From Allobosea sp. LC85 (lineage in GTDB: Bacteria; Pseudomonadota; Alphaproteobacteria; Rhizobiales; Beijerinckiaceae): DNA of 64,000 bases. The stretch is from the NCBI RefSeq assembly GCF_000735605.1, contig NZ_JPKG01000057.1:62001-126000 (forward strand). The letters run 5' to 3'. The notes beneath the pieces are model-generated. The model saw nothing but the letters and a program-made list of their open reading frames with translations. It was not told the DNA's origin and searched no databases. Positions 24,523 to 33,185 of the stretch are shown here, one piece after another. The first letter of the stretch is position 1; every line of letters begins with the position of its first letter. The translations under genes were made by a program, and so were the position numbers.

Positions 24523-26604
24523 TCAGAGCCCGAACAGTCTCTCGAAGAAGCTCTTCTGGCGCTTGGCGCGCTGCCGGGGCTTGCCGCTTTCATTGGCGTA
24601 GCGCGTCTGTCCGGCGCCGGCCACGCCCGCCAGGGCGACCGGCTTCTGGTCCTTGAGGGCGATCTTCATGAAATTGTGCCAGATGTCGGTCGGCAGGTTG
24701 CCACCGGATACGCCCTTGGTGGGCGTGCTGTCGTCGTTGCCGAGCCAGACGCCGGCAACCAGATTGCCGGTGAAGCCCACGAACCAGGCGTCCTTGTAGT
24801 CATTGGTGGTGCCGCTCTTGCCAGCCATGGGCCAGCCGGGCATCCGCGCCCTTTGGGCCGTGCCGATGACGAAGACGTTGTGCATCATCTCGTTCAGCAT
24901 CGCATCGGTGCCTGGATCGATGATCCGGTTCGGATCGCCCGGCGCCGGGCGGTTGAAGATTGGCTTGCCATCCGCAGCCTTCACCTCGGTGATCACGTAG
25001 GGCACGACCCCGAAGCCGCCATTGGCGAAGGTGGCATAGGCGCCCACGAGCTCAAGCGGCGTGACTTCGGAGGTTCCGAGCGCGATCGAGGGGTCGGCCT
25101 GGAGCGGCGAGGTGATGCCGAGGCGCTGTGCCGTTTGCACGACGGCCTGGGGACCGACCTCCATGTTGAGCTTCACCGCCACCGTGTTGAGCGAGAGTGC
25201 GAGCGCATTGCGCAGGCTGATCGGCCCCCGATAGCCGCGGTCATAGTTCTCAGGCTTCCAGCCGTTGATGTTGACCGGTGAATCCGAGCGCACGCTGTCG
25301 GGGCGAAGCCCCCGCTCGAGCGCCGTCAGATAGACGAAGGGCTTGAAGGACGAGCCCGGCTGGCGGCGGGCGGAGGTCGCCCGGTTGAACTGGCTCGTCT
25401 CGTAGTCGCGGCCACCCACGAGCGCTGTCACGGCCCCATCCGGCCGCATCGCCACGAAGGCGCCCTGGCTCACATTGAACTTCTGGCCCCGGGCGTTGAG
25501 TTCGTCGACGAGCACCCGCTCGGCCGCCGCCTGCAGGGATGGCTCGAGGGTGGTCGAGACCACGATGTCGGAATCGACGGCGCCGACGACGTCGTCGAGC
25601 ACGTCCATCACGTAGTCAGCGGCATAATTGGCGGAGCCGGCTGCTTTGGGACGCACGGGCTCGGCCGGTGCGCTGAGAGCCGTGCTGGCCATGTCGGGCG
25701 TGATGAAGCCGAGCTCCTTCATCGCCGCGATCACGCGTTCGGCGCGGGCTTGGGCTGCCTCGCGGTTGCGGCTGGGGGCCAGGCGCGACGGGGACTGGAC
25801 GAGGCCAGCCAGCAGGGCGGCTTCCGACAGCGACACGGTGCGGGCCGACTTGCCGAAATAGCGCTGGGCCGCGGCCTCGACACCATAGGCACCCGCGCCG
25901 AAATAGACCCGGTTGAGATAGAGTTCGAGAATCTGGTCCTTGCTGTAGCTGCGCTCCAGCCAGAGCGACAGGATCGCTTCCTGGATCTTGCGCGAGACCG
26001 TGCGCTCCTGGGTCAGGAACAGGTTCTTCGCGAGCTGCTGGGTCAGCGTCGAGCCGCCCTGGAGGCCTCCGTCATGGCTCAGATTGCGGTAGGCTGCGCG
26101 GGCGAGGCCCATCAGGTCGACGCCCCAATGGTCGTAGAAGCGCCGGTCCTCGATGGCGACGAAAGCCTGGGGCAGGGCGGGCGGCAACTCCCCCAGGGAG
26201 ATTTCGCGGCCGCCCGTCTCGCCGCGATTGGCGAGAGGCGAGCCGTCGCTCGCCAGGATGGCGATGTTGGGGGGCCGTTTCGGCACCGTGAGCTGAGCGA
26301 GCGGAGGCAGCTGCGAGGCGTAATAGGCGACGACGCCGCTGAGGCCGATCAGGCCACAAAGGCAGAGCACGAGCCCGGCCCAAGCCAGCTTTCGGAGGCA
26401 AGCCAGCTTTCTCGGGACCAAGCCGGCGCCCGCGCGCCGGGGCGTCCCGGGCTGGCGAGACGCGTCATCGCTGGTTTGAGAGGCCGGCCCGCGCGCCGTG
26501 CTCTCGCCCTCTCGGTCCTCGGAGGTGGGGCGAGAATCCAGCTCCTGCGCGTCCGTCGCCAGCGCGTCGACAACCGGCTCGCGCCGGCCACATCCGTTCG
26601 CCAC
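24523..26604 (-). CDS. Class A (PBP1A-type) bifunctional penicillin-binding protein
   Basis: 693 residues. A cytoplasmic polar N-terminus of about 72 residues precedes one membrane anchor (LAWAGLVLCLCGLIGLSGVV). The glycosyltransferase 51 domain shows EDRRFYDHWGVD (catalytic Glu), GGSTLTQQLAKNLFL and ILELYLNRVYFGAGAYGVE. The transpeptidase domain shows the Ser nucleophile in GSSFKPFVYLTAL, SLNTVAV for the S-x-N motif and KSGTTNDYKDAWFVGF for the K-[ST]-G motif. It polymerises and crosslinks peptidoglycan at the inner membrane surface. The anchor is preceded by a duplicated RKLA block caused by a short DNA repeat (AAGCCAGCTTTC near 26380-26415). The Met 5' of the frame gives a long disordered tail, so a later start is possible. 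Confidence 0.94.
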   Translation of the reverse strand: MANGCGRREPVVDALATDAQELDSRPTSEDREGESTARGPASQTSDDASRQPGTPRRAGAGLVPRKLACLRKLAWAGLVLCLCGLIGLSGVVAYYASQLPPLAQLTVPKRPPNIAILASDGSPLANRGETGGREISLGELPPALPQAFVAIEDRRFYDHWGVDLMGLARAAYRNLSHDGGLQGGSTLTQQLAKNLFLTQERTVSRKIQEAILSLWLERSYSKDQILELYLNRVYFGAGAYGVEAAAQRYFGKSARTVSLSEAALLAGLVQSPSRLAPSRNREAAQARAERVIAAMKELGFITPDMASTALSAPAEPVRPKAAGSANYAADYVMDVLDDVVGAVDSDIVVSTTLEPSLQAAAERVLVDELNARGQKFNVSQGAFVAMRPDGAVTALVGGRDYETSQFNRATSARRQPGSSFKPFVYLTALERGLRPDSVRSDSPVNINGWKPENYDRGYRGPISLRNALALSLNTVAVKLNMEVGPQAVVQTAQRLGITSPLQADPSIALGTSEVTPLELVGAYATFANGGFGVVPYVITEVKAADGKPIFNRPAPGDPNRIIDPGTDAMLNEMMHNVFVIGTAQRARMPGWPMAGKSGTTNDYKDAWFVGFTGNLVAGVWLGNDDSTPTKGVSGGNLPTDIWHNFMKIALKDQKPVALAGVAGAGQTRYANESGKPRQRAKRQKSFFERLFGL

Positions 26605-26721
26605 CTGTGGTCAGCCCCCAATCCGCGCAGCCGGTGCAATCGGGCGCTTCTGACATCGGGTCTTGGCACAACTAAGACCAGGAGCGTGACATGCATGTCA
26701 CGCTGGAGATCCTGCGCGCGC

Positions 26722-27057
26722 TTAGCCTTGGCCGGCCGATTTGAACGAGCCCCCGATATCGCCGGCGGTTCTGAAAGCTTCCATGGCCTCTGACGACGTC
26801 AGGACCGCCGTGGTCTTCATGTCTGTCACGCCGCCGCCGGCCAGTGCGACGATCATGGCAGCGCTCATCGTCCTTTCGTCCGGCGTTTCGGCGATGACCA
26901 GCCAGCCGTTCTCATCGAGGGTGAAGTACCATGCAAGCAGCCGACCGCCGACCATTTCGAAGAGCTTGGCGACGGCGGTTTCGCGGTTCTCGGGCTTTGC
27001 CAGCATGCCCCGCAGGGCATCCCGAGAGTAATGTCCCTGGCAAATATAGATCGGCAT
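26722..27057 (-). CDS. GYD-domain protein
   Basis: 111 residues. MPIYICQGHYSRDALRGMLA and the WYFTLDENGWLVIAETPDE core, then AMIVALAGGGVTDMKTTAVLTS, match the GYD family, small ferredoxin-like proteins of unknown role found widely in Hyphomicrobiales. ATG 27057 has GGAGG nine bases upstream; the longer frame to 27453 is only the REP cluster read through. It stands alone between the penicillin-binding protein and the repeat cluster. No ligand or partner can be inferred. Confidence 0.88.
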   Translation of the reverse strand: MPIYICQGHYSRDALRGMLAKPENRETAVAKLFEMVGGRLLAWYFTLDENGWLVIAETPDERTMSAAMIVALAGGGVTDMKTTAVLTSSEAMEAFRTAGDIGGSFKSAGQG

Positions 27058-27150
27058 GAATGCTTCCCTCCGGCGCGGTTGGCTCGATCGTCCCTCATGC
27101 TCTTTAAAGAGACCGCCGGCGCATTCGGCGACCAGGATCGGTACTGTAAA

Positions 27151-27327
27151 GCATCGGCCCGAAAAGTGGATTGCGGTTTTCGGGCCAGCCGATGCAAACA
27201 CAAAGAGTTGCATCGGCCCGAAAAGTGGATTGCGGTTTTCGGGCCAGCCGATGCAAACACAAAGAGTTGCATCGGCCCGAAAAGTGGATTGCGGTTTTCG
27301 GGCCAGCCGATGCAAACACAAAGGGCT
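27151..27327. repeat. Perfect tandem triplication of a 59-base REP hairpin (REP 2)
   Basis: Copies start at 27151, 27210 and 27269. Each reads GCATCGGCCCGAAAAGTGG, ATTGCGGTTTTCGGGCC, AGCCGATGCAAACACAAAG, then AGTT (copies 1 and 2) or GGCT (copy 3). Outer stem GCATCGG/CCGATGC and inner stem GGCCCGAAAA/TTTTCGGGCC. It fills the 349-base space between the GYD and dehydrogenase genes; no gene lies in the rest of that space. Confidence 0.95.
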
Positions 27328-27406
27328 GGATCGTCGGACCGGATACGGTCCGTCAATCCGGCCGCAGATCACGCCCACGGCACCACCGATCGGCGCCAGT
27401 GACACG

Positions 27407-28519
27407 CTACACCGCCGTCCAGCGCCCCTCGCGAAAACTCCTGGCGGCGGCATCGACCGTGCGCTCGATGCGCAGGCCGGTCTCGAAATCGATGAGATGG
27501 GCCGGCTCGCCGGCGATGGTCCGCATCAGCTCGCGGCATTCGATGATCTTGAGTTCGTTGAAGCCGAGCCCGTGGCCGGGCGCAGGGATGAAGCGGTCAT
27601 AGGGCGCGTGCACTGGGGCCGTCAGGATGCGGCGGAAGCCCTGCAGATCGCTGCGTCCGTCGGCGGTGTAGAGCTCGATCTCGTTCATCCTCTCCTGGTC
27701 GAAGCCGATCGTCCCCTTCGCCCCGAAGACCTGCACGAAGATCCGGCCCTTGCGGCCCCAGGCCGAGCGATTGAGCGCGACGAGCCCGGAGGCGCCCGAG
27801 GCGAAGCGCAGCAGGAGGGTCGCGATGTCATGCGTCTCGACCGCTCGCGCGCCGCCCTCCGGCTGCGGACGCGTCGGATAGGGCTTGGCCATGTCGGCCA
27901 TGACCTGCGCCACGTCGCCGACCAGCACCCTGAGCAGCGAGAAGGCGTGCACGCCGAAATCGTCGAGCGCGCCATGGCCGGATCGCGCCGCACTCTTCCA
28001 GGAGAAAGGGGCTTCGGCATCGGCCATGAAATCCTCGTCCATCTCGACGCGGACATGGTTGACCGGCCCGATGGCGCCTTCGCCGATCAGCCGCGCCGCC
28101 AGCCGGATAGCCGGGTTCTGGATGTAGTTATACCCCAGCGCCGCGACCTTTCCGGCCGCTCTGGCGGCAGCCAGCATGGCCTGCGCATCGGCGAGGCTCG
28201 TCGCCATCGGCTTCTCGCACCAGACATGCTTGCCGGCCTCGAGCGCCGCGATCGCCATCTCGGCATGGAAGGCATTGGGCGTGGTGATCGAGACGATGTC
28301 GACATCGGGATGGGCAATGAGCGCCCGCCAGTCGGTGGTGGACTGGGCGAAGCCGAGCTCGCGCGCCCGTCGTGCAGCCAGCTCGTCGTCCAGCTCGCAC
28401 AGCACGGCGAGCCTCGGGCGCGCGACATCGCCGAAGACCGGGGCAACCGCGTTCCAGGCCAGGGCGTGACATTTGCCCATATAGCCGGTGCCGATGAGGC
28501 CGACGCCGAGCGCGCGCAT
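27407..28519 (-). CDS. Gfo/Idh/MocA-family NAD(P)-dependent oxidoreductase
   Basis: 370 residues. The Rossmann motif VGLIGTGYMGKCHALAW is at residues 6-22, the diagnostic EKP is in HVWCEKPMATSLADAQ and the catalytic Lys region NYIQNPAIRLAARLI is conserved; the C-terminal domain has DFGVHAFSLLRVLVGD. Such enzymes oxidise sugars and polyols such as inositol, glucose or scyllo-inositol. It lies after the ATPase gene on the same strand, separated by a REP cluster, so it may be the last gene of the importer operon. The IolR-like operator upstream of the importer makes an inositol-type substrate a fair guess, not a proof. Confidence 0.92.
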   Translation of the reverse strand: MRALGVGLIGTGYMGKCHALAWNAVAPVFGDVARPRLAVLCELDDELAARRARELGFAQSTTDWRALIAHPDVDIVSITTPNAFHAEMAIAALEAGKHVWCEKPMATSLADAQAMLAAARAAGKVAALGYNYIQNPAIRLAARLIGEGAIGPVNHVRVEMDEDFMADAEAPFSWKSAARSGHGALDDFGVHAFSLLRVLVGDVAQVMADMAKPYPTRPQPEGGARAVETHDIATLLLRFASGASGLVALNRSAWGRKGRIFVQVFGAKGTIGFDQERMNEIELYTADGRSDLQGFRRILTAPVHAPYDRFIPAPGHGLGFNELKIIECRELMRTIAGEPAHLIDFETGLRIERTVDAAARSFREGRWTAV

Positions 28520-28561
28520 GCGAGGTCTCCCGAGTGGGGGCGGATGGTTGTCCTTCTCAAA

Positions 28562-28720
28562 ATCATCGGATCGGATATCGCATCCGATCCGATGATCTGA
28601 CCTTTTGTGTTCGCATCGGCTTTTCCCCGAAACCGCAATCCACTTTTCGGGCCGATGATCTGACCTTTTGTGTTCGCATCGGCTTTCCCCGAAAACCGCA
28701 ATCCACTGTTCGGCCGATGC
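28562..28720. repeat. Composite REP cluster 3: hairpin A plus two hairpin B copies
   Basis: ATCATCGGATCGGAT with ATCCGATCCGATGAT (28562-28596) forms hairpin A. Two copies of the minus-orientation hairpin B follow, each starting GTGTTCGCATCGGCTTT. The third block ends one base before the ATPase stop codon. The inner stem of the last copy has a missing G (CTGTTCGGCCGATGC), a sign of decay. Confidence 0.9.
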
Positions 28721-28721
28721 T

Positions 28722-29543
28722 TCAGACCGTGCCGCCGAGCTCCGCCGAGAGGGTCTGCAGTTCCTTGCCGCCGGCCATCAGGTTCTGCAGCTCGTCCATG
28801 GTGATGTCGGATTTCGTATAGGTTCCCAAAGTCTTGCCGCGGTTGAGCACGGTGAAGCGGTCGCCGACGGCATAGGCATGGCGGACATTATGGGTGATGA
28901 AGATCACGCCCAGCCCCTTGGCGCGGACGAGATTGATGTATTTCAGCACCATCGAGGTCTGGGCCACGCCGAGCGCCGAGGTCGGCTCGTCGAGGATCAG
29001 CACCTTGGCGCCGAAATAGACCGCACGCGCGATCGCGACGCATTGCCGCTCGCCGCCGGACAAGGTGCCGACCGCCTGGTGCGGATCGCGGATGTCGATA
29101 CCGATCTTGCGCATCTCCTCGCGCGTCACCGTATGGGCGTGGTTGAAGTCGATCCATTTCAGCGGGCCAAAGCCCCGCACCGGCTCGCGCCCCATGAAGA
29201 AGTTCCGCGTGATCGACATCAGCGGGATCATCGCCAGGTCCTGGTAGACGGTGGCGATGCCGGCATCGAGCGCAGCGCGCGGGCTGGCGAAGGCGACGGG
29301 CTTGCCGTCGACATAGAACTCACCCGAGCTTGGCCTGTGGCAGCCGGACAGCGTCTTGATCAGCGTCGACTTGCCGGCGCCGTTATCGCCGAGCAGGCAC
29401 AGCACCTCGCCCCGGGCGACGGTGAGGGAGACGCCTGACAGCGCGATCACCGGCCCGAAATGCTTGGCGATGTTGCGGACGTCGAGCAGCAGGGCCTGCG
29501 CGGAGCTCTCCGGGGCGGCCTCGGTCAGCAACGCATCGCTCAT
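28722..29543 (-). CDS. CUT2-type sugar ABC importer, ATP-binding subunit
   Basis: 273 residues with a single ATPase domain: Walker A LLGDNGAGKSTLIKTLSG, Q-loop YQDLAMIPLM, signature GTLSGGERQCVAIARA, Walker B ILDEPTSALG and switch His ITHNVRH. It resembles FrcA/RbsA-half proteins (single domain, not the fused double one), with a sugar/polyol specificity. Start ATG 29543 follows the permease stop by two bases; a longer frame to 30185 only overlaps the permease. Its 3' end abuts the REP cluster. Confidence 0.93.
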   Translation of the reverse strand: MSDALLTEAAPESSAQALLLDVRNIAKHFGPVIALSGVSLTVARGEVLCLLGDNGAGKSTLIKTLSGCHRPSSGEFYVDGKPVAFASPRAALDAGIATVYQDLAMIPLMSITRNFFMGREPVRGFGPLKWIDFNHAHTVTREEMRKIGIDIRDPHQAVGTLSGGERQCVAIARAVYFGAKVLILDEPTSALGVAQTSMVLKYINLVRAKGLGVIFITHNVRHAYAVGDRFTVLNRGKTLGTYTKSDITMDELQNLMAGGKELQTLSAELGGTV

Positions 29544-29545
29544 GG

Positions 29546-30703
29546 TCAGCGCTCCCCTGTCGCCTTGCGGCGGATGTAGTTGTTGAACAGCACGGCGAGC
29601 AGCAGCATCCCGCCGAGAAAGACCTGGAACCAGTCGCTGTCGAACGTGGTGTAGGTCAGGCCGATCGAGACCATGCCGAAGATGATCGCGCCGAAGAAGG
29701 CGCCGATGGCCGAGCCATAGCCGCCGGTCAGCAGGCAGCCGCCGATGACGGCGGCGATGATCGCCTCGAACTCCTTCTGGAAGCCGCGCCTGGCGTCGGT
29801 CGAGCCGGCATCGAGCACCGTCAGGATGGCGACGAGCGTGGCGGCACAGGCGGTCAGCACGAAGAGCAGCGTCTTGACCAGGCTCACCGGCACGCCGGAA
29901 TTGCGCGCGGCATTGGCATCGCCGCCGGCCGCGAAGATCCAGTTGCCGAAGCGCGTGCGCAGCAGCACGTAAGTGGCGACAGCGGCCATGGCGAGGAACC
30001 AGAGGATCGAGACCGGCACGCCGGTCACCGTCGGCGTGCCATTGGCGAACTTGGCGATGAGGTCGGCCCTGGCGAGCCAGGCGAACAACGCCTCGAGCGC
30101 CTGGCCCGAGAAGATCTCGCGAATGAAGCCTTCGCCCGCCCTGTCGCCGATGCCGCGCAACTGGGTCGAGCCGCCGGTCGCCCATTTCAGCCCGACCAGC
30201 GACAAGCCGCGCAGGATGAAGAGGAAGGCGAGCGTGACGATGAAGGAGGGCAGGCGGGTGCGGATGACGATCTGGCCGTTGAGCGCGCCCATCAGCCCGG
30301 CGAAGACGAAGGTCGCGACGATGGCCGCCAGCAGCGGCATGTCGCCGACCACGATCAGCGCGCCGAAAACCAGGCCGGCGAAGGCGATCATCGAGCCGAT
30401 CGAGAGATCGAATTCGCCGCCGATCATCAAAAGAGCAGCGGCGATGGCCAGGATGCCGAGCTGGGCAGCGGGCGACAGCACCGTCATGACGCCGGCCAGC
30501 GTGAACATGGCCGGGTTGGCGGTGAGCAGGAAGAACACCGTCACCAGCACGAGGCCGGCCACCGCGCCGAGTTCGGGCCGGCGCATCAGGCGCGCCAGCA
30601 GCGAGACCCTGCGCAGCCGCTCGTCGTGGAGAGCGGCCGTCGCGGCCCGGGTTTCGGTGTCGCGGATCTGACCCAAAGCGGGATCGGCAGTCGGCATGGC
30701 CAT
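29546..30703 (-). CDS. CUT2-type sugar ABC importer, permease
   Basis: 385 residues. About ten hydrophobic segments from residue 50 to the end, beginning LGAVAGLVLVTVFFLLTANP and including the GGEFDLSIGSMIAFAGLVFG motif typical of the RbsC/FrcC/BPD_transp_2 family, plus GGDANAARNSGVPV and VIGGCLLTGGYGSAIGAFFG. It forms the membrane channel for a periplasmic-receptor-loaded sugar or polyol. GAGG lies six bases before ATG 30703. Ninety-one bases separate it from the receptor gene upstream; that gap holds a strong hairpin. It is followed after 2 bases by the ATPase. Confidence 0.93.
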   Translation of the reverse strand: MAMPTADPALGQIRDTETRAATAALHDERLRRVSLLARLMRRPELGAVAGLVLVTVFFLLTANPAMFTLAGVMTVLSPAAQLGILAIAAALLMIGGEFDLSIGSMIAFAGLVFGALIVVGDMPLLAAIVATFVFAGLMGALNGQIVIRTRLPSFIVTLAFLFILRGLSLVGLKWATGGSTQLRGIGDRAGEGFIREIFSGQALEALFAWLARADLIAKFANGTPTVTGVPVSILWFLAMAAVATYVLLRTRFGNWIFAAGGDANAARNSGVPVSLVKTLLFVLTACAATLVAILTVLDAGSTDARRGFQKEFEAIIAAVIGGCLLTGGYGSAIGAFFGAIIFGMVSIGLTYTTFDSDWFQVFLGGMLLLAVLFNNYIRRKATGER

Positions 30704-30738
30704 GGCGCGCCTCGTCCGTTCAGCCTTTGTCGATAGGG

Positions 30739-30770
30739 ACGGGCGGCGGCTCCGGAGAGGCGCCGCCCGT
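30739..30770 (-). terminator. Hairpin between receptor and permease genes (attenuator-like)
   Basis: ACGGGCGGCG (30739-30748) pairs perfectly with CGCCGCCCGT (30761-30770), 12-base loop, no T-run. It is placed just after the receptor stop. In many ABC operons such a hairpin protects receptor mRNA or reduces downstream reading, giving excess receptor. Function inferred from place and form. Confidence 0.5.
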
Positions 30771-30794
30771 CTGATGGCTCAGCGAATGCCCTTG

Positions 30795-31730
30795 TCAGCG
30801 AATGCCCTTGGCCGAGAGGCTGACGACCTGGGCGGCCTTCTCCTTGGTGATCAGGTTCGGGCCTGACGGAACATTGCCACCGGGAACCAGGCCGTATTCG
30901 GCATTGAGCGCCAGGAAGGCGACCGGAAGATAGCCCTGCAGGAACTGCTGCTGATCGATGGCGAAGGCCGCTTCACCGGCAGCGACCGCCTTGAGGAAAT
31001 TGGCCGAGAGATCGAAGGAGGCGACGCGGACGCTCCCGGTCTTGCCGGCTTCCTTCACCGCCGCGACAGCCGGCTCGCCGGCAAGCGACGCGCCGAGCGC
31101 CATCACCGTGTCGACGCTGGCATCGCCGAGCGCGGCCTTGACCTTGGCGCGGATCTCGGAGGGATCGTTGGAGACGGGAACGACCGTCACCTTGCCCTTG
31201 AAGCCTTCGGCGAAGCCTTTGCAGCGCAGATCGAGCGAGACATTGCCGACCTCGTGATTGACGCAGATGCCGACCTTGCCGCCCAGGCTGGCGAGCTTCT
31301 CGCCCGCCGCCTTGCCGGCATCGAGCTCATCCTGGCCGACATGCAGCAGGGCGCCGAGCTTCTTCGAGACGTCCGAGCCGGAATTCATCGAGACGACCGG
31401 GATGCCGGCGGCAACCGCCTTCTGGATCGCCGGGCCGAGCGCCGAGGCGTCGGGAATCGACACGACCAGGCCGGCCGGCTTCTGGTTGACGGCGGCGTCG
31501 ATGAGCTGGCTCATCGCCACCATGTCGAAGGTTTCGGGTGCGCGATAGTCGACGGCGACCTTCAGGTCGGCCGCGGCCTTGGAGACACCGTTCTTGACCA
31601 CCGACCAGAACGGATCGGACGCCTGGCCGTGGCTCACCACGATGATCCGGCTGGTTTGCGCGACGGCCGGTGCGGCAGTTGCAACAGCCAGCGTGGCGGC
31701 GGCGATCAGGCACGTGACGAATGGCTTCAT
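30795..31730 (-). CDS. CUT2-type sugar/polyol ABC importer, periplasmic binding protein
   Basis: 311 residues. Signal peptide MKPFVTCLIAAATLAVATAA with cleavage near AVAQ. The mature chain has IIVVSHGQASDPFWSVVKNG, AAVNQKPAGLVVSIPDASAL and AAGIPVVSMNSGSDV, as in ribose/fructose/inositol-binding proteins of the peripla_BP_4 type. Start 31730 is six bases after GGGAGG; the upstream ATG at 31736 sits against that site. The last 16 bases of the frame, including the stop, are duplicated in tandem just downstream (30779-30794). First gene of the importer operon; an IolR-like operator lies 330 bases upstream. Confidence 0.93.
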   Translation of the reverse strand: MKPFVTCLIAAATLAVATAAPAVAQTSRIIVVSHGQASDPFWSVVKNGVSKAAADLKVAVDYRAPETFDMVAMSQLIDAAVNQKPAGLVVSIPDASALGPAIQKAVAAGIPVVSMNSGSDVSKKLGALLHVGQDELDAGKAAGEKLASLGGKVGICVNHEVGNVSLDLRCKGFAEGFKGKVTVVPVSNDPSEIRAKVKAALGDASVDTVMALGASLAGEPAVAAVKEAGKTGSVRVASFDLSANFLKAVAAGEAAFAIDQQQFLQGYLPVAFLALNAEYGLVPGGNVPSGPNLITKEKAAQVVSLSAKGIR

Positions 31731-31855
31731 GATCATCCTCCCTGTGCGGGGCGATTCCCCGCTCGCTTCGTTCTGGCGTGGCCGGCACGGTCACGCGGCT
31801 TGCGGACGATTGCGGTTTGCGGACCGGCAAATCCGGCGATCGCTCGAACGGCAAG

Positions 31856-31950
31856 AGCATCGGACCGGATCGTATCCGGCCGGTGATCTGACCCCTTGTG
31901 TTTGCATCGGCTTCCCGAAAACCGCACTCCACACTTTCGGGCCGATGCTC
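31856..31950. repeat. Composite REP element 4 (hairpin A plus B, minus orientation)
   Basis: ATCGGACCGGAT with ATCCGGCCGGTGAT (hairpin A, 31859-31888), then CCCTTGTGTTTGCATCGG, CTTCCCGAAAACCGC and CTTTCGGGCCGATGC (hairpin B). A few substitutions show it is an older copy. It lies in the divergent gap between the receptor gene and the RpiR regulator; no gene is in the rest of that 382-base gap. Confidence 0.85.
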
Positions 31951-32059
31951 AAGGTGGGGATAAAGAAGGGGAGGGAGCGCGCGCGGCTCCGTCCCGTCCT
32001 GGCGCTTCATCCCTCGGTTCGACGTAATTTCGGAACGTCTGAACTTTTTATTGTCTAAT

Positions 32060-32075
32060 TGGAACTTTTATTCCA
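32060..32075. promoter_or_regulatory. GGAA-N6-TTCC operator, IolR/RpiR type
   Basis: TGGAACTTTTATTCCA is a perfect TGGAA-N6-TTCCA dyad, 38 bases before the RpiR regulator start and upstream of the divergent importer operon, within an AT-rich stretch. The same spacing and arms are known for the RpiR-family inositol regulator IolR in Sinorhizobium (GGAA-N6-TTCC), so the adjacent RpiR protein is the likely binder. Confidence 0.65.
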
Positions 32076-32112
32076 TTTTCAGCGGTGCCCGTCAAGAGTG
32101 CGGTGAGGGCCG

Positions 32113-32955
32113 ATGATGAGCGACGAGCACCCTGTCGAAGCGCCGCCGGAGGATTTCGACGCGCTCCGCGCGGCCTTCGCGCAACGGCGCGGCCGCTTGC
32201 CCAAGCGCCTGAAGCAGGTGGCGGCGTTTGCCCTGGCTCATCCCGACGAGGTCGCCTTCGGCACTGCGGCGGGCATTGCCGAGCGGGCCGGCGTGCAACC
32301 CTCGACCCTGGTGCGCCTGGCCCAGTCGCTCGGTTATGCCGGCTTTTCCGAGCTGCAGCAGATCTTCCGCGCCCGCCTGCGCGCCCGCTTTCCGGATTAC
32401 CGGACCAGGGTCGAGGCCCTGAAACCCGAGGAGGGCGCCTCCTCGGCGCAGCGTCTGCTCGACGGTTTCACCGCTGCCGCCAGCCTGTCGCTGCAGCGCA
32501 CGCGCCATTCGCTGCGGACGGAGACACTGGAACAGGCGATCGCGCTCCTCGCCGGGGCCGAGATCATCCATCTCGTGGCGTCTCGCCGCGTCTTTCCCGT
32601 CGCGGCCTATCTCGCCTACGCTTTCGGCACGCTTGGCATCCGGGCGCATCTGGTCGACCAGCTCGGGCAGATGGGCCCGGAGCAGATCGCCATGGCCACG
32701 TCCCGCGATGCCGTGCTGGCGATCTCCTATGCGCCCTATGCCCCGGCCACGGCCGAACTCGTCGGCCTGGCGGCGCGGGCCGGCGCCCCGGTGGTCGCCA
32801 TCACCGACACCAGCTTCAGCCCGCTGATCGAGATCGCGGATCTCTGGCTCGAGGTGGCCGAAGCCGATTTCGGCGCCTTCCGCTCCCTTTCCGGCAGCCT
32901 GACGCTGGCGATCACGCTGGCCGTCGGCGTCGCCGAGGCGCGCAATGCGGGCTGA
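32113..32955 (+). CDS. RpiR-family transcriptional regulator (possibly IolR-like)
   Basis: 280 residues. N-terminal HTH_6 domain at about 10-85 (RGRLPKRLKQVAAFALAHPD, GTAAGIAERAGVQPSTLVRL, LGYAGFSELQQIFRAR). A C-terminal SIS (sugar isomerase) domain at about 125-275 has the EIIHLVASRRVFPVAAYLAY and AGAPVVAITDTSFSPLIEIAD blocks that bind phosphosugars. GAGGG lies close before the double ATG 32113/32116. Divergent from the sugar ABC importer, with a GGAA-N6-TTCC site between them. It probably represses the importer and is released by a sugar or inositol intermediate; the effector is inferred from the family. Confidence 0.92.
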   Translation: MMSDEHPVEAPPEDFDALRAAFAQRRGRLPKRLKQVAAFALAHPDEVAFGTAAGIAERAGVQPSTLVRLAQSLGYAGFSELQQIFRARLRARFPDYRTRVEALKPEEGASSAQRLLDGFTAAASLSLQRTRHSLRTETLEQAIALLAGAEIIHLVASRRVFPVAAYLAYAFGTLGIRAHLVDQLGQMGPEQIAMATSRDAVLAISYAPYAPATAELVGLAARAGAPVVAITDTSFSPLIEIADLWLEVAEADFGAFRSLSGSLTLAITLAVGVAEARNAG

Positions 32956-33185
32956 GCCGCGGAGCTGAGCCGCGTCAGGGCGTCACCCGCCCCGCCGGAA
33001 CAGGCTCGCATGGCCGCATCGGCCGGCACCTGCGCGCGATGGCAGCCCTCGACCCCGCGCCCTCATGCGCCTCCCGGTTTGGCCGCGTGTACGTCTTCGG
33101 CGTCCCAATGTGATCGAGCGCATTCAAGCGAGAGCGGGAAGGGGAGAAAACTCTCGGTATCGGATGATCGGAAGGACCCCCACCG

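Noticed and set aside
27151..27327. Possible CRISPR array
   Set aside because: Only three adjoining 59-base units without spacers and with a long hairpin; no cas genes in view.
27056..28600. 514-codon plus-strand frame with a repeated peptide
   Set aside because: The repeated peptide is just translation of the REP triplication; the rest is antisense to the dehydrogenase.
28722..30185. Apparent 487-residue ABC ATPase
   Set aside because: The first 214 codons overlap the permease gene in another frame; the real start is ATG 29543.
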